Notes under the pieces: generated by a model
Told to the model about the DNA's origin: nothing
Databases searched by the model: none
The model's input: only the letters and a program-made list of their open reading frames with translations
Shown here: positions 24,398 through 33,729 of the stretch, in pieces
How the letters are laid out: every line of letters begins with the position of its first letter
Numbering within the stretch: position 1 is the first letter of the stretch
Translations under genes and position numbers: made by a program
NCBI RefSeq assembly: GCF_008107685.1
Contig: NZ_VIRF01000088.1
Span: forward strand, 42,470-106,469
From: Novosphingobium sp. BW1
Lineage (GTDB): Bacteria; Pseudomonadota; Alphaproteobacteria; Sphingomonadales; Sphingomonadaceae
Length of the DNA: 64,000 bases
Reading direction: 5' to 3'

Positions 24398-24608
24398 GGG
24401 TGGCCGGATCTGGCTCGAAAGCGGCTGTGAAATGGGTTTGGAGGCGCCGCTATCGGCCCTTTAAGACTTTGTTTGCCACTCTCGCTTACCAGTCTAGGAA
24501 AAGCAATCTGCTTGCCCGCGCGCCTCTGTCCTGTCATGTCGGGCCGCACGGGCAAGGCCGATCCCGGTGCCGGGCCATCGGCTGTGTCAGAGGCTGGACT
24601 TGATACCT

Positions 24609-24974
24609 ATGGATGAACGCGAAAACCGCCAGATACCGCGCGACAGCCTGTTACTCATGGCTGATCTGCATGTCGACGGCCTCGAGGGCGAGCATCGTAT
24701 CAAGGTCCGCAACCTCTCGGCGGGCGGCATGATGGGCGAGGGTCCTGTACGAGTCGTGCGCGGTTCGATCGTTCAGGTGAACATCCGGAATCTCGGCTGG
24801 GTCGAGGGTTCGGTGGCCTGGGTCCAGGACAGCCGTTTCGGCGTTGCCTTCCATACCGAGATCGATCCCAAGCGCGCCCGCGCGCCGGTCAAGCCCGGTG
24901 AAGACGTCGCGCCGCGCTACCTCAGCAACCACAAGGAACCTGGCCCCAGTGGAATGACCCTGCGCAAGATCTGA
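24609..24974 (+). CDS. PilZ-domain protein
   Basis: A 121-residue single PilZ domain that may bind cyclic di-GMP. The RxxxR motif is likely in RENRQIPRDSLLL near residues 4-16, and the DxSxxG motif appears as NLSAGGMMGEG near 39-47. Start MDERENRQ at 24609; 14 upstream codons are open but poor. The domain has no fused effector, so it probably passes the signal to another protein. The genes beside it are unrelated. Confidence 0.85.
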   Translation: MDERENRQIPRDSLLLMADLHVDGLEGEHRIKVRNLSAGGMMGEGPVRVVRGSIVQVNIRNLGWVEGSVAWVQDSRFGVAFHTEIDPKRARAPVKPGEDVAPRYLSNHKEPGPSGMTLRKI

Positions 24975-25045
24975 TCCAGCCCAGTCCGGCAGGGGCAGGA
25001 ATCGCGCGCACAAGCATTTGCGCAAGGTCCAAAATCGACTACTCG

Positions 25046-26710
25046 ATGGACATGCCCGCTCTGCGCCTTTTCGTTCACACTCTCCTGCCCTCCTGCGCCT
25101 TGCTGCTTGCAGGCTGTGGGGACCAGGACAAGTCCGCTCTCGAGATCGCTGTGGTCGACCTGCCGTCCGAGGATGGACCGCTGGCCGAGGAGGATACGAC
25201 CTCGGCGCGGCTGGTCCGCGCGGCAACGGTCGAGGGACTGGTGGCCTTCGACGCGGAAGGACGCGTCGTCCCCGCCCTGGCCGACCGCTGGATCGTCACC
25301 GACGACGGGCAAAGCTACATCTTCCGTCTGCGCGATGGCGAATGGCTCGACGGCGAGGAGCTGACGGGGGCCTCAGCGCGCACGGCCCTGCTCGCCGCGC
25401 TGCGCAACCTGCGCGGAACGCCACTGGAGCGCGACCTTGCCGGGATAGACGAGATCCGCGTGATGGCGGGGCGCGTGGTCGAGATCCGCCTTCTGCGGCC
25501 GATGCCCTACCTGCTCCAGTTGCTGGCGCTGCCCGAACTGGGTTTGCTCCACAAGGACATGGGGGCCGGACCGATGGCGCTTGTCACGGACCTGGAAGCG
25601 CAAATCGAAGGGGACGTTCCCGCGCCGCGCGCGGCGCCCGAGGCGAACGTAGCTGCCCAGAAAGAAGATGCGCCCGAGGACGGTACGGCGGAGCAGGCGG
25701 TTATGCGCTTGGCTCCGATCGAGCCATCCCGGCTGGGCCTCCCTGCCGTCGAGGCCTGGGAGGAGCGAACCCGGATGGTGGGCATGCATGTCCTGCCCGG
25801 TACCGAGGCCGTCGCCCGCTTCAACGCGGGCAAGGTCGATCTGGTCCTGGGAGGGCGGATTCAGGACTTCCTGCTCACCCGCAGCGTCGGGATCCTGCGC
25901 GGTACGATCCAGCTTGATCCGGTGGTGGGCCTGTTCGGGCTTCAGGTCATGCGTGAGGAAGGTTTCCTCGCCGACCCCGCCAACCGCGAAGCCATAGCCA
26001 TGGCCATCGACCGGTCCGCTCTGATCGATCCCTTCGGCGTGGGCGGCTGGCGGCCGACGACCCGGGTGGTCTCGCCCAGCCTGGAAGGAGACCTGGGCAC
26101 CATCGGCGAGCGCTGGAGCGAGCAGTCGCCCGAAGATCGCCGCGCCGTGGCTTCCTCGCGGGTCCGTGCCTGGATGGCGCGTACCGCGCTGGAGGCCGCG
26201 GAAGGTGAGAAGGCGCCGTCCAGTGCGGACGGTCCCGATGCCGCCGGTGCCCCGCCGGCCCCGCTCGACAACGCCCCGGAGCTGTCCCTCTGGCTTCCCG
26301 AGGGCGATGGAACACAGATCCTCTTTGCCCGGCTCGCTGCGGACCTTGCCGCCATCAGCGTGCGCCTGACCCGCGCAAAGGTCGCCAAGGAGGCCGATCT
26401 GGTGCTTATCGACGATGTCGCGCGCTATCCGCGCGCGACCTGGTTCCTCAACCGCCTCTCCTGCGCCGCCCGGCAGGGCCTGTGCTCGCCCGAAGCCGAC
26501 GCCCGCGTCGATGAGGCCGCGCTCGCCTCCTCCGCCGAGGAGCGCGCGGCCCTGATCTCCGAGGCCGAGGCGGAACTTACAGCCGCGAACGTCTTTATTC
26601 CCTTCGGAACTCCCATCCGCTGGTCGCTGGTGCGCGGCACGGTCAATGGGTTTTCGACCAACAGCTGGGGCTGGCACCCCTTGATGCCCTTGTCCTGGCT
26701 GCCCAAGTAA
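25046..26710 (+). CDS. orphan family 5 (oligopeptide-type) substrate-binding lipoprotein
   Basis: A 554-residue periplasmic solute-binding protein. The lipobox LLLAGC at about residues 20-25 marks it as a lipoprotein. SBP5 features include TVEGLVAFDAEGRVVPALADRW, FRLRDGEWLDGEELTG and FLADPANREAIAMAIDRSALI. A low-complexity Ala/Pro/Glu stretch (about 195-225) and another (about 385-410) interrupt it, which is odd for the family. No permease or ATPase genes lie nearby, so it may use distant transporters or do something else. A 42-bp gap separates it from the DUF4112 gene. Confidence 0.85.
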   Translation: MDMPALRLFVHTLLPSCALLLAGCGDQDKSALEIAVVDLPSEDGPLAEEDTTSARLVRAATVEGLVAFDAEGRVVPALADRWIVTDDGQSYIFRLRDGEWLDGEELTGASARTALLAALRNLRGTPLERDLAGIDEIRVMAGRVVEIRLLRPMPYLLQLLALPELGLLHKDMGAGPMALVTDLEAQIEGDVPAPRAAPEANVAAQKEDAPEDGTAEQAVMRLAPIEPSRLGLPAVEAWEERTRMVGMHVLPGTEAVARFNAGKVDLVLGGRIQDFLLTRSVGILRGTIQLDPVVGLFGLQVMREEGFLADPANREAIAMAIDRSALIDPFGVGGWRPTTRVVSPSLEGDLGTIGERWSEQSPEDRRAVASSRVRAWMARTALEAAEGEKAPSSADGPDAAGAPPAPLDNAPELSLWLPEGDGTQILFARLAADLAAISVRLTRAKVAKEADLVLIDDVARYPRATWFLNRLSCAARQGLCSPEADARVDEAALASSAEERAALISEAEAELTAANVFIPFGTPIRWSLVRGTVNGFSTNSWGWHPLMPLSWLPK

Positions 26711-26752
26711 GAGCGACGGCAGCGCCTCGGCTGCAGCAGGAAAGGCAGACAG

Positions 26753-27172
26753 GTGGTGACAGGACAGGGCTCGCCCCGGCGCATGAATATGGAGCTTCCG
26801 CTCGGCAACGATCCATTGGCGATCCGCCGCCGGGTGGAGTCGTTGGAATACATGCTCGAACGCGCGGTTACGGTGCCGGGGATCAACCGCAAGGTCGGGC
26901 TCGATGCCATTGTCGGACTGGTTCCGGTCGCGGGCGACATGATCGCGGCCGCCCTGGGCCTTTACATCGTCTGGGAAGCGCGCAAGCTGGGTATGCCCAA
27001 GTGGCAGATCGCGCGGATGATGGCCAATGTGGGCGTAGACACCGCGCTGGGCGCGATCCCGCTCGCTGGTGACCTTTTTGATTTCGTCTACCGCTCGAAC
27101 AGCCGCAACCTGAAGATTATCCTCAAGCATCTCGACAAGCACCATCCGCACACGCGGATCATCGAAGGCTAG
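26753..27172 (+). CDS. DUF4112 protein
   Basis: A 139-residue protein with the DUF4112 signature: RVESLEYMLERAVTVPGINRKVGLDAIVGLVPVAGDMIAAALGLYIVWEA and MMANVGVDTALGAIPLAGDLFDFVYRSNSRN. Two hydrophobic stretches suggest membrane association. The start is GTG 26753 or ATG 26783; the conserved part starts after both. Function unknown. It precedes a tiny lipoprotein gene by 4 bp. Confidence 0.85.
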   Translation: MVTGQGSPRRMNMELPLGNDPLAIRRRVESLEYMLERAVTVPGINRKVGLDAIVGLVPVAGDMIAAALGLYIVWEARKLGMPKWQIARMMANVGVDTALGAIPLAGDLFDFVYRSNSRNLKIILKHLDKHHPHTRIIEG

Positions 27173-27176
27173 GCGG

Positions 27177-27395
27177 ATGTACCTGCGACAGGGCGCGCTT
27201 GTCGTGCCGCTTGCCCTTGTTCTGGCCGGTTGCGGCCAGGCTGACAGCGAGCCGGGGCCGGGCGGCGTCACCGTGGGCGAAGCGCGCGCACTTGATGCCG
27301 CAGCCAGGATGCTCGACGAACGCCGGGTGCCGAGCGAGGCCCTTGTCCCATCGGGAATGGCTGCGCCGGAATCGAGCGAGGCTGCGCCGCGCTAG
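27177..27395 (+). CDS. small lipoprotein, 72 residues
   Basis: It has a signal peptide with lipobox LVLAGC at about residues 14-19; the mature part is about 54 residues, rich in Ala, Glu and Pro. I recognise no family. It starts 4 bp after the DUF4112 stop, so it is likely co-translated with it. With the upstream binding lipoprotein, the three may form an envelope operon. Confidence 0.7.
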   Translation: MYLRQGALVVPLALVLAGCGQADSEPGPGGVTVGEARALDAAARMLDERRVPSEALVPSGMAAPESSEAAPR

Positions 27396-27411
27396 CGACA
27401 GTTCGGTCACT

Positions 27412-27828
27412 TCAGTCGGGATGTACCTTACCGCGCCCTGCCTTTACCGCGCTGCGAATTTTCTTGCCCTTCAGGCGCTGTGTCTTGCCCACTCGGTTGA
27501 GGCGGCTCTTGGCCCGCTTCTGGGGCAATTCGTGCGCGCGTTCAATGAGGTCGGCGAGCCGTTCGCGCGCGTCGGCGCGGTTGGCCTCCTGCGTGCGGAA
27601 CTGGCGCGCGGTGAGGACCAGTTCGCCACTGGCGGTGAGGCGGCTGCCCGCCAGCTCCTTGAATCGCGCAAAGACCGGTGGACTGAGCCGCAGCGCGTAG
27701 ACGTTGAGGCGCAGCTGCACTGCGGTCGCCACCTTGTTGACGTTCTGTCCGCCCGGGCCCGAGGCTGCGATGAAGCTTTCCGAGCAGAACGCCTGCGCGC
27801 GGTTGATGACGGTTTCGGCCTCGCTCAT
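27412..27828 (-). CDS. arfB: ArfB (YaeJ), stalled-ribosome rescue hydrolase
   Basis: A 138-residue peptidyl-tRNA hydrolase that frees ribosomes stuck on truncated mRNA. The GGQ motif is in ASGPGGQNVNKVATAVQLR near residues 24-28. The C-terminal basic tail (KRAKSRLNRVGKTQRLKGKKIRSAVKAGRGK), which enters the empty mRNA channel, is intact. The small size separates it from release factors. It overlaps the pseudouridine synthase gene by 4 bp. Confidence 0.95.
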   Translation of the reverse strand: MSEAETVINRAQAFCSESFIAASGPGGQNVNKVATAVQLRLNVYALRLSPPVFARFKELAGSRLTASGELVLTARQFRTQEANRADARERLADLIERAHELPQKRAKSRLNRVGKTQRLKGKKIRSAVKAGRGKVHPD

Positions 27829-28478
27829 GCGTCTCCGAAACCGAGGGCGGCAAAGTCCGCAGGAAGCGGGGCCATCGCGCCGATCGGGTCCTTGGTGGGG
27901 CGGGGAACGAGAAGGCCGGCGGCGTGCAGCATGGTGCGCGGCGCGCCCTTGCGGCTGCCGTAGACCGGATCGCCGACCAGGGCAGCGCCGAGGCCCGAGG
28001 CCGCGTGAACGCGGATCTGGTGGGTACGGCCGGTTTCCGGGCGAAATTCGACAAGGGTGCGTCCATCGACCTCGGCCAGCTTGCGCCAGTGGGTGATGGA
28101 GGGCTTGCCCTTGCGCGCCGGGATCATCCGCCAGCCGCTCTTGGCGGTGCTGACCTTGGAAAGCGAAAGCGCGATCGTACCTTCCTGCTGTTCCAGCAGG
28201 CCATCGACGACGCCGAGGTAGCGCTTCTCCACGAGGCGCTCCTCGAAGGCGGCGGAAAAGCGCTTGAGCGCCTTGGGATTGCGCGCCAGCAGAAGGCAGC
28301 CCGAGGTGTCCTGGTCAAGCCGGTGGACGGGAAGGGGCGCGCGCTGGAAGCCGAGCTTTAGGTCCTCGAGGTAATCCTCAAGGCAGGCGCCGCCCGCGCG
28401 CGGACGGTCGATGGGAAGCCCGGCGGGCTTGTCGATGACCAGCGCCTCGGCGTCTTCGTAGAGAATGGGGATGTTCAT
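27825..28478 (-). CDS. RluA-family pseudouridine synthase
   Basis: A 217-residue enzyme making pseudouridine in rRNA or tRNA. The catalytic aspartate is in HRLDQDTSGCLLLARNPKAL (near residue 52), preceded by ALVIDKPAGLPIDRPRAGG, followed by RLVEKRYLGVVDG and ETGRTHQIRVHAASGL. It lacks an S4 domain, like RluA/TruC. The site modified cannot be told from sequence. It overlaps both neighbours by 4 bp. Confidence 0.93.
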   Translation of the reverse strand: MNIPILYEDAEALVIDKPAGLPIDRPRAGGACLEDYLEDLKLGFQRAPLPVHRLDQDTSGCLLLARNPKALKRFSAAFEERLVEKRYLGVVDGLLEQQEGTIALSLSKVSTAKSGWRMIPARKGKPSITHWRKLAEVDGRTLVEFRPETGRTHQIRVHAASGLGAALVGDPVYGSRKGAPRTMLHAAGLLVPRPTKDPIGAMAPLPADFAALGFGDA

Positions 28479-29647
28479 GCGGCTAGGGCCTTTGCAATGC
28501 GGCGCAGCGCCTCGTCAAGCCGGGCCTCGTCGGCGGCGAAGCTGATCCGGAAACCGTCCCTTCCGCCAAAGGCCGAGGCCGGAACGATGGCGACGCCATG
28601 TTCGAGAATGTGAAGTGCGAGCGCGGTGTCATCACCGAAACGCTCCATCAGCGGGGAGGCATCGATCATGCAGTAGAACGCGCCATCGGGCGTAGGGGTA
28701 GAGAGACCGGGGATCGCGTTGATCGCGGCAACGACCTGGTCGCGCCGGGCGCGGAAGCGCTCACGCCACTGGCTAAGGAATTCCTGAGGTCCCTCCAGCG
28801 CGGCGACGGCAGCGGCCTGGCTGATCGAGCAGGGGTTGCCCGAGGAGTGCGACTGGAGCCGCTCCATCGCGCGGATCAGCCATTCGGGACCCGCGGCAAG
28901 GCCAATGCGGAAGCCAGTCATTGCGTGGCTCTTCGAAACGCCCGAGATGGTGAGCACGCGATCAGCCAGATCCGGGCACAGCGCGGCGAGCGTTGCATGG
29001 CCGCCACCTGTGTAATTGAGCGGGGCGTAGATATCGTCGGAGAGGACCATCACCCGCGGGTTACGGCGCAGGACCTCGGCGATGCCCAGAAGCATCTCGG
29101 CAGGATAGCACGCGCCGGTCGGATTGCCAGGTGAGTTCAGCATCAGCCACTGCGTGCGCGGCCCGATCTGCGCCTCGAAATCGGCGGGCGAGAAGCGGAA
29201 GTTGTCCTTAGGCGAGGTCCTCAGCGGCACCACCTTGCCACCGGCGAAGCGGATCATCTCGGGGTAGCTGACCCACCAGGGCGAGGGCACGACCACTTCC
29301 TCGCCCTCGCTGACGGTGGCGAGAAGCGCATGGAAGATCGCCTGCTTGCCGCCCGCGCTGACCGTGATCTGCGAGATCGGCACGTCGATGCCCAGATCGC
29401 GCCGGAAGTGGTGGGCCGCGGCGCGCTTCAACTGCGAAGTTCCGCCGACCGGCGTGTATTTGGTGAGTCCGGCCTCGAGCGCGGCGTGGGCGGCAGCCAA
29501 GACATGGGGCGGCGTGTCGAAATCGGGCTCTCCCACCGAGAGCGAGATGATGTCGCGCCCTTCCTCGCGCAATGCGATGGCGCGGTCGGTCATTGCGGTC
29601 GTCTGCGAGGGCGCGATGCGCGAGAGGGCGGTCGAAACGTGGGTCAC
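28475..29647 (-). CDS. class I aminotransferase (aspartate aminotransferase type)
   Basis: A 390-residue PLP enzyme of fold type I. The PLP lysine is in SGVSKSHAMTGFRIGLAAGP near residue 235. SLSVGEPDFDTPPHV and KYTPVGGTSQLKRAAAHHF at the N-terminus, LNSPGNPTGACYPAEML and the C-terminal FRISFAADEARLDEALRRI match aspartate/prephenate aminotransferases. It overlaps the pabB-pabC gene and the pseudouridine synthase gene, so all four minus-strand genes form one operon. The exact amino donor is unproven. Confidence 0.92.
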   Translation of the reverse strand: MTHVSTALSRIAPSQTTAMTDRAIALREEGRDIISLSVGEPDFDTPPHVLAAAHAALEAGLTKYTPVGGTSQLKRAAAHHFRRDLGIDVPISQITVSAGGKQAIFHALLATVSEGEEVVVPSPWWVSYPEMIRFAGGKVVPLRTSPKDNFRFSPADFEAQIGPRTQWLMLNSPGNPTGACYPAEMLLGIAEVLRRNPRVMVLSDDIYAPLNYTGGGHATLAALCPDLADRVLTISGVSKSHAMTGFRIGLAAGPEWLIRAMERLQSHSSGNPCSISQAAAVAALEGPQEFLSQWRERFRARRDQVVAAINAIPGLSTPTPDGAFYCMIDASPLMERFGDDTALALHILEHGVAIVPASAFGGRDGFRISFAADEARLDEALRRIAKALAA

Positions 29648-31470
29648 GCGAGCAGCCTTGCCGGAAAGAGGCCACGCACCGCGTTGCCAAGGAAAAAGCC
29701 GTCCACGAGATCGTCCAGCGTGAGGTCGGCTTCCTGCGCGCGGCCGCTTTCGAGAAGCGAGCGGCGCAGGACACCGGGTAGAAGGCCGAGCGTGGCGGGC
29801 GGGGTCAGGAGCGCGTCGCCGCGCTCTACGAAGATGTTGGTGAAGCTGCCCTCGGTCACGCGGCCATCGTCGCGCAGGAGCAGGGCCTCGCCGGCCCCGG
29901 CCTCGCGGGCGAGCGCGAGGCTGGCCTCGTAGAAGGCGCGGTCGCTGGTCTTGTGGGCCAGGCGCCAGTCCGAGCTGTCGACCGGGATGCGCACAGCGGT
30001 CGCGACCAGCGGTTCGCTGGGGGTTTCGGGCAGGGGCCCAAGTTCAAGCGCAAAGGCCCCGCTGCGGGCGCTTACGAGGCGCAGCTTGGCAACCTGTGTA
30101 GCATCGAAGCACAGCGCCTGAATTGCGTTGCGCACCGCGTGGCGGTCGAACACGAAGCCCAGTGCCGCCGCGCTCGCCTTCATGCGCTCGAGGTGCATCT
30201 CGAGGAGCAGGATGCCCTCGTCGGGCGTGAAGCGCATGGTCTCGATGAGGTCGAAGCGCGCGGGCGATGGCGCTTTCCCCGATCCTTGCGTTCCCGAACC
30301 TCGCACGAAACCCCCTTTGACAAGACATTCCCGCCACTCCGGCAGGCTTTGCGAATCCGCAACGATGGCCGAGCCGACCCCCAGCGTCGCGCGGCCGCTG
30401 AGTACACCCGACCCGGCGTTTTTCGGGGTCAGGCGCAGCGTGCGGATTGCCACATTGAACGCGGCATCGCCAGTGGGTTCGATGTGGCCAATCGACCCGC
30501 AATAGACGCCACGCGGGCCCTGTTCGACCTCTTCGATCAGTTCCATCGCGCGGATCTTGGGCGCGCCGGTGATCGAGCCGCAGGGAAACAGCGCGCGCAA
30601 GAGGTCGAGCGGGCCCTTGCCCACAGCGAGCCGGGCTTCGACCGAGGAGACCATCTGGTGCACGGTCGGATAGCTCTCGATCGCGAAGGGGGCAGGCACG
30701 CGCACGCTGCCCGCCTGCGCCACCCGGCTAAGGTCGTTGCGCATGAGATCAAGGATCATCAGGTTCTCGGCGCGGTCCTTGACCGAGGCGGACAGCTCGG
30801 CGCGCAGGGCCACGTCTTCGGTGAGGTCGCGCCCGCGCGGGCGAGTGCCCTTCATGGGGCGGGCGTGGACGGTGCCGTCCCTGATCTGGAAGAAGAGTTC
30901 GGGTGAAAGGCTGAGATGCCAGTCGCGTCCATCGAAGATCACCCCGCCATAGCCCGCTTCGGAGGCTGGGCGCAGCTTGGCGTAAAGTCCCAGCGGATCG
31001 CCATGCCAGGGGCCTTCCAGCGGCATTGTCAGGTTTGCCTGATAGATGTCGCCCGCGTGGATCGCTTCCTGCAGTCGGTCGAAGGCGCGGGTGTATTCGC
31101 CGAGCGTACGCACCGGCTTCATCGGCCCGATCCACGCCTCGTCGCTGCCGGCATGGCGCGATAGCCACAGCTCCATGGCATCCGGCGCGATCGCTTCGTA
31201 GGCGGTGAAGGAGCCGAACCAGAGGAGCGGCCCGTCGACCTCCTGGTCTGCGAAGCGCTCAAGCCTGGCTTCCAGCACCAGCCCGGCCTCGTAGGTCATG
31301 TAACCGGCGAGATGCAGCCCTTCGTGCGAAAGCTCTTCCATCCGGGCAAGGGCGGGCAGCACCTCTTCGGGCGTGCGCGCGGAAACGATCTCCACCGGGC
31401 TGCGGTAGAGGCGGGCGTCCACGGCACCATGGGTGCGGGCATCGTCAAGGAGAATGAAGGGCTCGGTCAT
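29644..31470 (-). CDS. pabB: PabB-PabC fusion: aminodeoxychorismate synthase I and 4-amino-4-deoxychorismate lyase
   Basis: A 608-residue fusion giving 4-aminobenzoate for folate. Residues about 1-385 are the chorismate-binding domain: GDIYQANLTMPLEGPW, MKGTRPRGRDLTED, ENLMILDLMRNDLSRVAQAGSV, PCGSITGAPKIRAMELIEE and GVYCGSIGHIEPTGDAAFNVAIRTL. Residues about 405-608 are the class IV aminotransferase-type lyase, with the PLP lysine in LAHKTSDRAFYEASL and ALLLRDDGRVTEGSFTNIF. The ATG at 31470 was preferred to a longer open frame. The glutamine amidotransferase PabA is not in the window. Confidence 0.93.
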   Translation of the reverse strand: MTEPFILLDDARTHGAVDARLYRSPVEIVSARTPEEVLPALARMEELSHEGLHLAGYMTYEAGLVLEARLERFADQEVDGPLLWFGSFTAYEAIAPDAMELWLSRHAGSDEAWIGPMKPVRTLGEYTRAFDRLQEAIHAGDIYQANLTMPLEGPWHGDPLGLYAKLRPASEAGYGGVIFDGRDWHLSLSPELFFQIRDGTVHARPMKGTRPRGRDLTEDVALRAELSASVKDRAENLMILDLMRNDLSRVAQAGSVRVPAPFAIESYPTVHQMVSSVEARLAVGKGPLDLLRALFPCGSITGAPKIRAMELIEEVEQGPRGVYCGSIGHIEPTGDAAFNVAIRTLRLTPKNAGSGVLSGRATLGVGSAIVADSQSLPEWRECLVKGGFVRGSGTQGSGKAPSPARFDLIETMRFTPDEGILLLEMHLERMKASAAALGFVFDRHAVRNAIQALCFDATQVAKLRLVSARSGAFALELGPLPETPSEPLVATAVRIPVDSSDWRLAHKTSDRAFYEASLALAREAGAGEALLLRDDGRVTEGSFTNIFVERGDALLTPPATLGLLPGVLRRSLLESGRAQEADLTLDDLVDGFFLGNAVRGLFPARLLA

Positions 31471-31667
31471 CGTCTTCGTCAGGCCCTTTAAAGCAATTAT
31501 GCGTCCGGTGGAAACACCCGGAATGACACGGAAGCCCGGCCGCAGCGGGCCAGATGGCACTTGCCCACGGCAAAAACACTCTCGACCCCGCGCATGGCTC
31601 GCCTTTATCACCTATTGCGGAGCCGACCATTCCTGGCGAGCGGAAAAAAGAAGGCAAGACGAGGACG

Positions 31668-33266
31668 ATGAGCGCACTCTATCTGGGATTGGGCGGAAAC
31701 GGGCAGCGCCAAGAACTGCGGCTGGACCGGGCCAACCGCCACGGTCTTATCGCGGGGGCGACCGGCACGGGCAAGACAGTCACCCTCCAGACGTTGGCCG
31801 AGCAGTTCTCCGCACACGGCGTTCCGGTGTTCCTGGCCGACGTGAAGGGCGACCTTTCCGGCATTTCGATGGCGGGCAGCCCGCTCTTCAAGAATGCCGA
31901 CAGGCTGGAAAGCCGCGCGCGAGAGATCGGGATCAGCGGTTACACTTATGCCGACAATCCCGCGGTGTTCTGGGACATCTACGGCAAGCAGGGGCACCCG
32001 ATCCGCACCACGATTTCGGAGATGGGACCGCTGCTGCTCTCCCGGCTGATGGACCTCAACGACACGCAGGAGGGCGTGCTTCAGATCGTCTTCCGCTTCG
32101 CCGACGAGGAAGGCCTTCTGCTGCTCGATCTTGCCGACCTGCATGCGATGCTGGCCTATACGGCGCAGAACGCCTCGGAATTGTCCGCACGCTATGGCAA
32201 CGTCACGAAGGCCAGCGTCGGGGCGATCCAGCGCCAGCTTCTCTCGCTGGAGGCGCAGGGGGCAGGCCAGTTCTTTGGCGAACCTGCGCTGGAGATCGAG
32301 GATTTTTTGCGTTGCAACGACAAGGGCCGCGGCTTCGTCAACGTACTTGCCGCGGATCAGCTGATGCGCAGCCCCAAGCTTTATGCGACGTTCCTCCTGT
32401 GGTTGCTGTCTGAACTGTTCGAGGCGTTGCCCGAGGTGGGCGATCCCGAGAAGCCGCGCCTCGTCTTCTTCTTCGATGAGGCACATCTCCTTTTCGACGA
32501 TGCCCCCAAGGCGCTGCTCGACACGGTCGAGACGGTGGTCCGTCTGATCCGCTCCAAGGGTGTGGGCGTATTCTTCGTCACGCAGAACCCGGCCGACATC
32601 CCCGAGGACATTGCAGGCCAGCTGGGCAACCGCGTCCAGCACGCGCTGCGCGCCTTCACGGTGCGCGACAAGCGGGCAATTCGGGCCGCGGCGGGAACCT
32701 TCCGGATCAACCCTGACCTTGATGTCGAGGCGGCGATCACCGAGCTCAAGGTGGGCGAGGCACTGGTCTCCACGCTTGACGAGGATGGCACGCCCGGCGT
32801 CGTGCAGCGCACGCTCATCGCGCCGCCGCGCTCGCGACTGGGGCCTCTTGAGGCCCGCGAGCGCGCGATCATCCAGTCGGTCAGCCCCTTTGCCGGCAAA
32901 TACGATGAAGCGGTGGACCGCGCTAGCGCCAAAGAAGTGCTTACGGCAAAAGCGGCCGATGCGGCGGTGACGGCTGAGGAAGTTGCCGAGAAGGGGGAAG
33001 AGGAAGTGCGCCGCCGCGAACGACGCAGTCCTAGCCTGTGGGACGGCCTTGGCGGCAAGGCCGCAAAGGCGGCTATGAGCGCGGCGGCGGCAAGCGCAGG
33101 TGCAATCCTGGCCCAGAAGCTGCAGGGCAGGACGAGCCGCGCCAACCCCGGCGCCTCGGCGGCGAGCGCGGCGGCTGGCACCTTTGGATCGGCGGTGGAA
33201 AAGGCCATCGGCATCCCGGGCATTGGTCGCTTTGCCCGCAATTTCATCGGCGGACTGATGCGCTAG
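31668..33266 (+). CDS. HerA-like ATPase (DUF853)
   Basis: A 532-residue P-loop ATPase of the DUF853/HerA-FtsK group. Walker A is GATGTGKTVTLQTLAEQF near residues 29-36, Walker B is LVFFFDEAHLLFDDAPKALLD near 266, and an arginine-rich finger region is FTVRDKRAIRAAAGTFRINPD. The tail is Ala/Gly-rich. Proteins of this group translocate nucleic acid or act as chaperone-like ATPases; no biological role is fixed. It starts at ATG 31668 and is divergent from pabB-pabC. Confidence 0.88.
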   Translation: MSALYLGLGGNGQRQELRLDRANRHGLIAGATGTGKTVTLQTLAEQFSAHGVPVFLADVKGDLSGISMAGSPLFKNADRLESRAREIGISGYTYADNPAVFWDIYGKQGHPIRTTISEMGPLLLSRLMDLNDTQEGVLQIVFRFADEEGLLLLDLADLHAMLAYTAQNASELSARYGNVTKASVGAIQRQLLSLEAQGAGQFFGEPALEIEDFLRCNDKGRGFVNVLAADQLMRSPKLYATFLLWLLSELFEALPEVGDPEKPRLVFFFDEAHLLFDDAPKALLDTVETVVRLIRSKGVGVFFVTQNPADIPEDIAGQLGNRVQHALRAFTVRDKRAIRAAAGTFRINPDLDVEAAITELKVGEALVSTLDEDGTPGVVQRTLIAPPRSRLGPLEARERAIIQSVSPFAGKYDEAVDRASAKEVLTAKAADAAVTAEEVAEKGEEEVRRRERRSPSLWDGLGGKAAKAAMSAAAASAGAILAQKLQGRTSRANPGASAASAAAGTFGSAVEKAIGIPGIGRFARNFIGGLMR

Positions 33267-33290
33267 GTCAGGCAATTTCGGGAGAAGGCG

Positions 33291-33722
33291 ATGCGGACGC
33301 GGATCAGCTGTGCGGGCAAAATGGCGGGGGCTGCTCTCCTGGCGCTCGCGCTTTGCGCGTGCAGTTCTCAAGCGCCGGAGCCAGCGCCGACGCCGACCAC
33401 CTACGACATCGACAAGGCGGACCTCTCCGCGCCCGAGCCCGGGGACATCTGCCGCACTCGCAATGCCGCCTTTCTGCGCGATGTCCTCTTGCAGATCAGC
33501 GCGGTCTTGCCTTCCGGCAGCCGCGGCCTCGATTTCCGGAAGTTCCGGGTTGATCAGGCGGACAATAAGGGCCTGTGGACGGCTACGGTAGGCTTCCAGG
33601 TTGGCTTGCCCGGCGAACCCGCACAGGCCATGCACGCCGTTGCTTCGTTCGATCCGGAAGACTGCACGACCGGGGAATGGTCGGTCCGTGATGGAGGGAC
33701 GGGGGAGGCCTCGGAAAGATGA
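33291..33722 (+). CDS. predicted lipoprotein of unknown function
   Basis: A 143-residue protein with a signal peptide and lipobox LALCAC near residues 18-23, then a Pro/Ala/Thr linker and a small domain (DICRTRNAAFLRDVLLQISAVLPSGSRGLDFRKF, LWTATVGFQVGLPGE) with two conserved-looking cysteines. I do not recognise the family. It follows the HerA-like ATPase by 24 bp and is probably co-transcribed. Confidence 0.75.
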   Translation: MRTRISCAGKMAGAALLALALCACSSQAPEPAPTPTTYDIDKADLSAPEPGDICRTRNAAFLRDVLLQISAVLPSGSRGLDFRKFRVDQADNKGLWTATVGFQVGLPGEPAQAMHAVASFDPEDCTTGEWSVRDGGTGEASER

Positions 33723-33729
33723 CCTGGAA

